NCBI RefSeq assembly: GCF_004168035.1
Contig: NZ_SDPU01000028.1
Coordinates: 1-64,000 of the forward strand
Reading direction: 5' to 3'
Length of the DNA stretch: 64,000 nt
Origin: Nocardioides iriomotensis
GTDB taxonomy: Bacteria; Actinomycetota; Actinomycetes; Propionibacteriales; Nocardioidaceae
Under the pieces are notes generated by a model. That model was given only the letters and a program-made list of their open reading frames with translations, was not told the origin of the DNA and did not search any database. The stretch's first letter is position 1. The number at the start of each line of letters is the position of its first letter. This document shows, in pieces, positions 50,985-57,844 of the stretch. A program made the translations under genes and the position numbers.

Positions 50985-52844
50985 TCACGGGTTCTCCGCC
51001 GTCCTGTCGTCGGGCACGAGCGCGTCGCGCAGCGTGGACGGGTCGAGACCCTCCAGGTCATGTCGTTGCTGGGCGGAGGTCAGTAGACGGAAGGCCGAGT
51101 CGCCGCTCAGGAGCTGCTCCGGAGCGCCGTACTCGACGATCCTTCCGTCGACCATCACGGCGACGTGGTCGGCCTTGCGCGCCAGCTCGACCGAGTGCGT
51201 GATCAGGATCGTCGTGCGTCCCTCGACCAGGCTGTTGAGCCCGGCCATCACCAGCGCCTCACTCGCTGCGTCCAGACCGGTGGTCGGCTCGTCCAGGACG
51301 AGGACGGGAGGATCGCGCAGCAGGACGCGCGCGATGCCGATCCGCTGGCGCTGACCGCCGGACAGCCCGATGCCTCCGGGGCCGAGCAGGGTGTCGAGGC
51401 CGTCGGGCAGTGCGTCGATGAAGGAGAGTGCGCCGGCGGCCCGGGCGACGTCCCTGACGGTCGCAAGGTCGGCGTCGGTGCCGTAGGCGATGTTGTCCCG
51501 GACGCTGCCGCTGAACAAGATGGTGTCTTGCAGCAGCACACCGACCTGGTCGCGTACCCAGCGCAGGGACAGCTCCCGGGCGTCCTGGCCGTCTACCCGC
51601 ACCGACCCGTGGCCAGGGTCGTAGAAGCGTGCGATCAGCGCCCCGACGGTCGACTTCCCGGCGCCGGACTTGCCCACGAGGGCCAGCCGCGACCCGGCCG
51701 GCACGTGCAGGGTGACGCCCTGCAGGGCTGGTTCCCGTTCCTCGTTGTACCGGAAGCTCACGTCGTGCAGGTCGATCGTGCCCACGGCTCGGCGATCGGG
51801 CGTCCAGCCGTCGGTCCCGTCCCCGAGCTCCATGTCGAAGGACAAGATCTCCGCGATGCGCTCGAGGCGCGCGAAGGCTCGCGCGGCTCGGGTGGACTGC
51901 TTCGCGATGTCCTTGAGCGGTTTGTAGAGCTTGTTGGTGTACGCCACGACCACGACGAGGTCGCCGGCGCTGATGCGCCCGTCGGCCACAGACAGCACAC
52001 CGAGGGCGAGGACCAGCGCGGTTGCAACCGCTCCGAGCACGTCCACGAGCGCGCCGAACCGAGCTTCCACGCGGGAGCTCTGGACGCCGATCTCCAGCCG
52101 CTCGGCGCTGCGCACCTGGACCCGGTCGTTCTCGAACCGCTCGGTGCCGAAGGCCTTGATGACCTGGATGGCCGATAGCGCCTCGGTGGCCATCGACGCG
52201 ATCTCGCCCTCCTGGGCCCGTTGCGTGCGCGCCATCTGCCGGATCCGCTTCTGGTAGTGCGTGCTGGTCGCGAGGAGGAGTGGCGTGACCAGGAAGGCGA
52301 CGAACGCCAGCGGGGGATCGATCCACAGCATCACCGCGAACATCCCGACGAGCACGAGCGCCGAGGACGCCAACGTGCCGAGGGTCTGCGCGAACAGGTC
52401 ACCGACGGCGTTGACGTCGCCGGTGACCCGGGCGACGAGGTCACCGGTCGGACGGGTCGAGTGGAACACCAACGACAGCCGCTGCAGGTGCTCGTACGTC
52501 GCCGTCCGCAGGTCGTGGACGATCTGCTCGCCGGATCGGTCCAGCCAGAAGTCGGAGTAGTAGGTGGCCAGAGCGTCAACCGCCGCGATGCCGAGCACGA
52601 GGGCTGCGAGACCCAGCAGCAGGGACACGTCGCCCCGGCTGAGCTCGAAGCTCACGCCGCGGCCGGTCACCAGCTGGTCGATCGCGATCTTCAGGGGCCA
52701 CGGTGCTGCGAGCTGGGCGAGGGTGAGCGCCACCGTCGTGGCGGCGGCGCCCGCCAGCGCGCCCCAGTGCCGCCGCACGTGACTGGTCAGCAGCCTCAGC
52801 GCGGGGTGCCGCGGAGGCGCGGAGGCGGTGGTTCGCCGACTCAT
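50985..52844 (-). CDS. ABC exporter, fused permease and ATPase
   Basis: A 619-residue half-transporter of the lipid/peptide/polysaccharide exporter type. The membrane domain (about 20-315, six segments) has the coupling motif HSTRPTGDLVARVTGDV. The ATPase domain (about 355-600) has Walker A GKSGAGKS at 391-398, signature LSGGQRQ at 494-500 and Walker B VLVLDEPTTGLD. It would act as a homodimer, like MsbA, flipping a lipid-linked or glycosylated compound. Overlap of four bases with the glycosyltransferase upstream ties export to synthesis. Confidence 0.92.
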   Translation of the reverse strand: MSRRTTASAPPRHPALRLLTSHVRRHWGALAGAAATTVALTLAQLAAPWPLKIAIDQLVTGRGVSFELSRGDVSLLLGLAALVLGIAAVDALATYYSDFWLDRSGEQIVHDLRTATYEHLQRLSLVFHSTRPTGDLVARVTGDVNAVGDLFAQTLGTLASSALVLVGMFAVMLWIDPPLAFVAFLVTPLLLATSTHYQKRIRQMARTQRAQEGEIASMATEALSAIQVIKAFGTERFENDRVQVRSAERLEIGVQSSRVEARFGALVDVLGAVATALVLALGVLSVADGRISAGDLVVVVAYTNKLYKPLKDIAKQSTRAARAFARLERIAEILSFDMELGDGTDGWTPDRRAVGTIDLHDVSFRYNEEREPALQGVTLHVPAGSRLALVGKSGAGKSTVGALIARFYDPGHGSVRVDGQDARELSLRWVRDQVGVLLQDTILFSGSVRDNIAYGTDADLATVRDVARAAGALSFIDALPDGLDTLLGPGGIGLSGGQRQRIGIARVLLRDPPVLVLDEPTTGLDAASEALVMAGLNSLVEGRTTILITHSVELARKADHVAVMVDGRIVEYGAPEQLLSGDSAFRLLTSAQQRHDLEGLDPSTLRDALVPDDRTAENP

Positions 52845-53962
52845 CGCACACTGCCTGCCTTGGTGAACGCGTGCAGTCGGCGCGCGGCACGGAGCGCACC
52901 GTCGAGCCGAATTCCGGCGGATGCGAGGGCACCGTTGGACAGGTGGCGGGGTTGCTGCAGGAGGAGTGCGACCTCGGCGGGATCCGTGCCCGCGTGGACG
53001 ACATCGGCCAGCCGCAGGTCGTTGAGCCGTTCGGCCCGGATGGTCTGCTCGCGGCGCGGATGGCGCCGAGGCATCAGGATGGGACGCTGCCCGGCAGCGA
53101 GCGCCTCGAGGGTCGAGTTGTACCCGGCCATGCACAAGACCGCCTGAGCGCGGGAGAACCACGGCCCGCTCGCGCCCAAGGGGCTGACGACGCGCACGCG
53201 ACCGTTCGCCAGGTAGCTGAGCCGACGCATCGCGTCGTCGCCGGCGTACGGACCGGGAGAGAACAGCCCGACCATGTCGGTGCGTCGAGCGAGGACCTGG
53301 GCGCCCATCTCGAAGACGGCGGCTCCATCGCCACCGCCACCTGCGGCGACGACCAGGAGGTTGTGCTGCACACGGTTCGGACCGAGCCTCTCGACGACCC
53401 AGCCGCAGTAGTGCAGCGGAATGCCGAGTCCGTACTCGACCTCGTGGTCGACGAAGTGCCGGGCACCGTAGACCAGCACGTCGTCGTACACGTCCTCGAC
53501 GTGTGCCCAGCCGAGTCCCCGGATCTCCTCGCGGACGATCGTCGGCTCGTCCAGCACATCCCGCAGCCCGAGCACGATGGCGGCGCCGCAGCGCCGCGCC
53601 AGGTCGAGCCCGCTGCGCAGCTCGCCGGCCGTTCCGTACGGATGGCGGTCCACGATCACGACGTCGGGCCGCTCGTGTTCGACCACCTCCTTGAAGATGC
53701 GCTCGCGCTCGCGCACGGCGTCCCAGAACGGAAGTCTCTCGTGACGGTAGGAGCCGTCCGCCGACTTGAGCATCGGCGGGACGCGGTGTACCCGCAGCCG
53801 TGCGTCCTGTCGCAGCCAACGGGGGCGCACGTCGATTCCAGTGACCAGACTGACCTGCGCGGCGGGATCGGTGTCCAGCACTGCTCGCGCGATGAGGCTG
53901 TTGCGACGCACGTGACCGAGACCGTATCCATCGTGCGAGTAGAAGAGATGGCGCCCGACCAA
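52841..53962 (-). CDS. Predicted glycosyltransferase, COG4671-like (GT d)
   Basis: A 373-residue GT-B protein. The N-terminus LFYSHDGYGLGHVRRNSLIA is the COG4671 hallmark, and the C-terminal half has LLVVAAGGGGDGAAVFEMG, LCMAGYNSTLEALAAGQRPI and MPRRHPRREQTIRAERL. It begins at TTG 53962, supported by GAGGGGG six bases upstream and no alternative nearby. First gene of the seven-gene minus-strand run. Enzymes of this kind often accompany exporters and APH-type kinases, but their products are mostly uncharacterised. Confidence 0.85.
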   Translation of the reverse strand: MVGRHLFYSHDGYGLGHVRRNSLIARAVLDTDPAAQVSLVTGIDVRPRWLRQDARLRVHRVPPMLKSADGSYRHERLPFWDAVRERERIFKEVVEHERPDVVIVDRHPYGTAGELRSGLDLARRCGAAIVLGLRDVLDEPTIVREEIRGLGWAHVEDVYDDVLVYGARHFVDHEVEYGLGIPLHYCGWVVERLGPNRVQHNLLVVAAGGGGDGAAVFEMGAQVLARRTDMVGLFSPGPYAGDDAMRRLSYLANGRVRVVSPLGASGPWFSRAQAVLCMAGYNSTLEALAAGQRPILMPRRHPRREQTIRAERLNDLRLADVVHAGTDPAEVALLLQQPRHLSNGALASAGIRLDGALRAARRLHAFTKAGSVR

Positions 53963-54039
53963 GGGTTGCCCCCTCGTGAGTTGCCCCCCCGTGATGCGGC
54001 CTTTGCCCGGGATTCCGAAGGACGAGACGCTCGCTATCC

Positions 54040-54054
54040 GAGAAAGCGTTTCTC
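54040..54054. promoter_or_regulatory. Inverted repeat in the divergent promoter of the cluster
   Basis: GAGAAA and TTTCTC flank a 3-base centre (GCG). The site lies 78 bases before the GT d start and about 150 before kinase 3, in a stretch of lower GC content (53963-54206). A regulator binding here could control both directions. Symmetry is seen; function is inferred. Confidence 0.4.
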
Positions 54055-54206
54055 TAGCGGCTCTTAGATCACTTTGAGGATGCGCCGACGGTCACGTTGG
54101 AGTCACCATCCATTGGTACTAACAAACATCGAGCATCCTTCCCAGCCCCAACGGGCTATCGCTGGGCGACGCGGGACAGGGGGTGCCGGGCGGCGAGGAG
54201 GGCCCG

Positions 54207-55400
54207 ATGACCGGTGGAGGTGGACCGTACCGGGACAGGCTCGAGATCCTGGCCAGCGACGGGGTGATCGAGGGGCATCTCGACGCCTGGGCATCGCGGC
54301 AGCGGTCCGACGACGGCCTCGGGTCGTGGCGTCGTGTCTACGCCAAGCTGCGGCCGCAGCGCTCACCGTGGGCCGTCCTCGTGTACCAGGCCGTGGGCGG
54401 GGGTACCGTCCAGGTCCGGTTGCTCGAGACCACCGACCGGCGGGCCGATGTCTCAGATGCTGTCCGGCAGGTCGGCGGCCTGGGCCCGTTGGAGATCGTG
54501 CCCTGCGAGGAGGACCGGGCGCTCCCCGGGCTCGCGGCCGTGCTGGCGTCGCTCGAGAACCCACGCGTCGTGCGCTACCACCCGGGCAACCGGTGCACCG
54601 TCCGCGGCGGCGCAGGGTCGGCCGCGCGTTTCGTCAAGGTCTTCGCCGATCCCGTGGACGACCAGGTGGAGGTGCGCGCGAGGTGGGACGCCTCGGCGTC
54701 GGGAGCGCTGTCCTTCGCGGTGGCCGAACCGCACGGCTGGGACGAGGAGTCGCGGTCGAGCTGGTACGGCATCGTTCCGGGCCAACCGGCCTTACCACGT
54801 CTGCTCGGAGCTGACGGTACCGAGCTCGCACGTCAGGTCGGGGCGTCGCTCGGCGAGCTCGCGGTGGCGGGGCTGGAGCCGCGGAGGAGCGATGACGCGA
54901 CGAGTCAGCTGGCCCGCACCGAGCTGGCGCTGGCGCGGGCGGCCGCGGCCTCGCCTGCGCTGGCGCCCGGCCTGCGCAGAGCCTCCGACGCGCTCACCCG
55001 CGCCCACGCCCGGCTGGCTCCTCGCCGGCTGGCCCCGGTGCACGGCGCAGCGCACCTCGGCCAGTGGCTCGTGGACGACACGGGACGCCTGGGTCTCGTG
55101 GACTTCGACCGGTACGCATGGGGGGAGCCGGAGTTCGACCTGGCCACGTTCGTCGCGGAGCTGCGAGCCTCGGCCTCGTCCCGAGGAGTGGCTTCGGAGC
55201 AGCTGGAGGACGCCGTCCTCGACTCCTTCCGCGCCGTCGCGGGCGAGGTGGACGCAGAGCGACTGGCGCTTTACACGATGCACAGGCGGCTGACGAGAGT
55301 GGTCCAAACAGCCTGCGAACTGCGTCCTGACGCCGAGGAGCGAGCCGCGCGACGGCTCGAGGAGCTCCTGCCGCAGCTGGACCGCCTGGTCACCACCTGA
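54207..55400 (+). CDS. APH-like protein of the glycoconjugate cluster lacking catalytic Asp (kinase 3, probable pseudokinase)
   Basis: A 397-residue protein related to kinases 1 and 2: two N-lobe-like segments (RRVYAKLRPQRSPWAVLVYQ and RVVRYHPGNRCTVRGGAG, then ARFVKVFADP with the Lys) and a C-lobe. The catalytic loop reads VHGAAHLGQWL, so the essential Asp after HG is Ala, while the metal motif LVDFDRYAWGEPEFDLATF is kept. It may bind nucleotide or substrate without normal catalysis, or regulate its paralogues. ATG at 54207 with GAGGAGG upstream; divergent from the main run. Confidence 0.8.
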   Translation: MTGGGGPYRDRLEILASDGVIEGHLDAWASRQRSDDGLGSWRRVYAKLRPQRSPWAVLVYQAVGGGTVQVRLLETTDRRADVSDAVRQVGGLGPLEIVPCEEDRALPGLAAVLASLENPRVVRYHPGNRCTVRGGAGSAARFVKVFADPVDDQVEVRARWDASASGALSFAVAEPHGWDEESRSSWYGIVPGQPALPRLLGADGTELARQVGASLGELAVAGLEPRRSDDATSQLARTELALARAAAASPALAPGLRRASDALTRAHARLAPRRLAPVHGAAHLGQWLVDDTGRLGLVDFDRYAWGEPEFDLATFVAELRASASSRGVASEQLEDAVLDSFRAVAGEVDAERLALYTMHRRLTRVVQTACELRPDAEERAARRLEELLPQLDRLVTT

Positions 55401-55476
55401 TCGAGGGGTTCTTCCTCTGCACTTGTGTGCGATTGCGCCGACGCGGTTGGTCGGCACACGATTGATGGAGGGGGCG

Positions 55477-56418
55477 ATGGGAGCGTCGATGCGTCACCGA
55501 GTGGTCATGGTCATCCTGCTCCTCCTCTGCTGCGCCTGCACGCGCTCGTCCCCAGGACTGACGTCGGCTCAGCCGAGCATGAGTCCGGGCACCGCGCCCA
55601 CGTCGGCGCGAGGGTCGCTGGCGGTGCGTGCCCGCCCGGTCAAGAAGCTGCTGGTCTTTATCGAGGAGAACCACTCGCTCGACCAGATGAAGGTCGGCAT
55701 GCCGCACACCTACGCTCTCGCGCGACGGTTCGGCTACGCCACCGACTACCACGCAGTGACCCATCCCTCGCTGCCGAACTACCTGGCCATTACTGGTGGC
55801 CAGACGTTCGGAGTGACCGACGACGACCCACCCGCCAGCCATCCGGTCCAGGCCGCCTCCGTCTTCGGGGCAGCGCTGCGCAACGGCCGGACGGCGGCGG
55901 CGTACGCCGACGGCATGCTCAAGAACTGCGCGGTCGAGGACGGCGGGGACGGCTACGCCGTGAAGCACAACCCTTGGGCCTACTTCGTGACCGAGCGGCC
56001 GGGGTGCCAGAGGTACGACGTTCCCCTCGATGCACTGGCAACCGACGTGGCCGCGGGCAGCCTGCCCGATGTGGGGCTGGTGACGCCCAACCTGTGCCAC
56101 GACGCACATGACTGCGGGCTCGACGTGGCCGACTCCTGGTTCGCCGGCTGGATGAAGCGGATCTTCGCCGGACCGGACTGGAGGTCGGGCCGACTCGCTG
56201 TCGTGCTCACGGCCGACGAGGACGACAGGTCCGGGGACAACACAGTCCTGACGGTGGTCATCCACCCGAGCCAGCACCACAACGTGGTCAGCGCCCCGCT
56301 CAACCACTACGCCCTCACCCGGTTGTACGCCGAGGTCGCCCACACGACGCCGCCGTTCAAGGCCGCCGACGCGCCGTCACTGGCGGACAGCTTCGGACTG
56401 CGGATCGCGAACAAGTGA
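55477..56418 (+). CDS. Exported phosphatase/phosphoesterase, SapM/alkaline-phosphatase-fold family
   Basis: A 313-residue exported phosphoesterase resembling acid phosphatase SapM and phosphatidylinositol-3-phosphatase proteins of actinobacteria. Features: N-terminal hydrophobic segment with CCAC (possible but atypical lipobox at Cys21), KKLLVFIEENHSLDQM, THPSLPNYLAITGG, VGLVTPNLCHDAHDCG and LAVVLTADEDDRSGDN with metal-binding acids. Three start codons are possible (55465, 55477, 55489); 55477 has GGAGG at good distance. Same strand as kinase 3, 76 bases after it. It could dephosphorylate an exported product of the cluster. Confidence 0.85.
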   Translation: MGASMRHRVVMVILLLLCCACTRSSPGLTSAQPSMSPGTAPTSARGSLAVRARPVKKLLVFIEENHSLDQMKVGMPHTYALARRFGYATDYHAVTHPSLPNYLAITGGQTFGVTDDDPPASHPVQAASVFGAALRNGRTAAAYADGMLKNCAVEDGGDGYAVKHNPWAYFVTERPGCQRYDVPLDALATDVAAGSLPDVGLVTPNLCHDAHDCGLDVADSWFAGWMKRIFAGPDWRSGRLAVVLTADEDDRSGDNTVLTVVIHPSQHHNVVSAPLNHYALTRLYAEVAHTTPPFKAADAPSLADSFGLRIANK

Positions 56419-57018
56419 GCGCCGCTCTGTCCGGAGACACAGCGGGCCCGACCTGCCGCAGACCAACGGGTGTTTTGCCCTGCTGACGGCATGCGCTGCG
56501 GCAACCGGATCCGGCCGCTGACAAACAAGCTTCTGGGATCGGCCAATGACAGAGTGGGGCACATGAGGTCTCGGTCAGCCGAGTCGCTGAGGATCGGCCG
56601 TTCGACGCTTTCCACGCCGACGATTGCGACTCATTGATCAAGGTCAGGTCAGTCGGTGCCGTCCGAACTGGTTGGCGCAGTAACGCCAATTGGGACACAC
56701 CCACTTAGGCCCCTTCAACAGGGACCCATGACATCCGGAGCCGGTGCGCGGGGGGATGCTGGCGACGTCGGCTCGGCTTCCAATGGCGTCACCCTCGGCG
56801 CCGCCTTCGTCGGCTGGCTCACCTTCCCAGGCCTCAACCGCACCAACGCGGTCAGTGGAACAACATCGTTGTCATCCCTAGGAATCTGCCTACCCGCTCC
56901 ATCGGGGCAGTTCGCCGGGCGAGGATGCCACCGCCTCGGCGGCTCTCGGGACCTGCAACAATGCGCTGACGTCGGGCGATACTCCGAAGGATCATTCGGA
57001 TGAAGGTCCCCATGTCCC
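56419..57018. other. 600-base intergenic region upstream of tRNA-Lys
   Basis: No intact gene is recognised and GC content is visibly lower than around it. A frame from about 56890 into the tRNA gene encodes a credible peptide tail (GTCNNALTSGDTPKDHSDEG), while the frame before it (56785-56920) gives another sensible stretch (FPGLNRTNAVSGTTSLSS); a single frameshift would join them, so a decayed gene for a secreted protein is possible. No attachment repeat of the tRNA end was found elsewhere in the window. Confidence 0.4.
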
Positions 57019-57091
57019 GGGCCTCTAGCTCAACTGGCAGAGCAGCGGACTTTTAATCCGCGGGTTGTGGGTTCGAGTCCCACGGGGCCTA
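57019..57091 (+). tRNA. tRNA-Lys (anticodon TTT)
   Basis: A 73-base cloverleaf: acceptor GGGCCTC pairing with GGGGCCT (with G-T ends), D arm GCTC/GAGC, anticodon stem GCGGA/TCCGC with loop CTTTTAA (anticodon TTT, reads AAA and AAG), T arm GTGGG TTCGAGT CCCAC, discriminator A. CCA is not encoded, as is usual in many actinobacteria. Confidence 0.96.
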
Positions 57092-57162
57092 CCCGAGGAG
57101 TTGTATCGCTGCGGTCGATGCTTGACGGGCGTTCAGTCTGCGAGGGCCGATCCCTTCACTCG

Positions 57163-57594
57163 TCACGTTCCCGAGTCATGTGCGACCCGCGTCGCCAGGA
57201 GGCACGCAACGAGCAGGGCTGCCGTTGCCGGAATCATCAGGACGCCGATCGACAGCAAGGCCAGCAGGTTGAAGAGGGCCAGGAAACCGGTCGCGGTCCA
57301 CGCGACGATCAGAGAGACACGGTGGACGCCGCGCCGCAGAGCGGCCAGCACCACCAGGGCGGCCAACAGAGGGACCGCCATCGCGACCGCTCCGGCCAGG
57401 CCGTTGACCTCGACGACCGTCTGGGTGATCGGCACGGGGCCCGGAGAGATGCCGGTGTCCGTCCCCGACGAGACGTAGGTCGCCGTCCCGTAGACCGGGA
57501 GCAGGAAAGCGCTGATCACGAGCGCCACGGCCCAGGTCGCCGCCGTGGCCACAGCGAGCCACATGCCTCTGGTCGGGGCGGTCGGCTTCACCAC
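57163..57594 (-). CDS. Hypothetical four-segment membrane protein
   Basis: A 143-residue membrane protein with four hydrophobic segments (LAVATAATWAVALVISAFLL; LAGAVAMAVPLLAALVVLAA; LIVAWTATGFLALFNLLALL; GVLMIPATAALLVACLLA) and an outer loop with TATYVSSGTDTGISPGPVPI. The GTG at 57594 follows GGAGGGG by five bases and is preferred; an ATG at 57645 would add 17 residues. No family recognised. Faces the tRNA gene. Confidence 0.68.
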   Translation of the reverse strand: MVKPTAPTRGMWLAVATAATWAVALVISAFLLPVYGTATYVSSGTDTGISPGPVPITQTVVEVNGLAGAVAMAVPLLAALVVLAALRRGVHRVSLIVAWTATGFLALFNLLALLSIGVLMIPATAALLVACLLATRVAHDSGT

Positions 57595-57778
57595 TGATTC
57601 CCCTCCACCCCAGAGAGCGTCCCATCGGCCGGGTTCGGCTGTCATCGACCCGGCGAAGTCCTGGCGGGCCCTCGCCCGTCCGAGCTCGTAGTCGGGTGCT
57701 ACCCCCCGTCAGGGTGGTTCCGACATGGCCCAGCTCCGGGGAAGCCGGACCAGTTGCCTAGCCCACTGAGATGAGATT

Positions 57779-57814
57779 GCCTCGAAGCAGTGGCCTCGGA
57801 GCAGATCTGCCTCG
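57779..57814 (+). repeat. Short tandem direct repeats before the pectate-lyase-like gene
   Basis: GCCTCG occurs at 57779, 57793 and 57809; the first two copies extend to GCCTCGAAGCAG and GCCTCGGAGCAG. They lie 30-65 bases before the GTG start and could be a regulator site. Seen directly; function unknown. Confidence 0.45.
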
Positions 57815-57844
57815 ACCGTGTGTAGGGACGGTGGGAGGTGAGGG

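Noticed and set aside
56656-57003. 115-codon plus-strand frame before tRNA-Lys
   Set aside because: No recognised family, weak third-position bias and no ribosome binding site; kept only as a possible gene remnant.
44715-57091. Genomic island integrated at tRNA-Lys
   Set aside because: No integrase and no direct repeat of the tRNA end were found, and the cluster genes have the same high-GC codon use as the rest.
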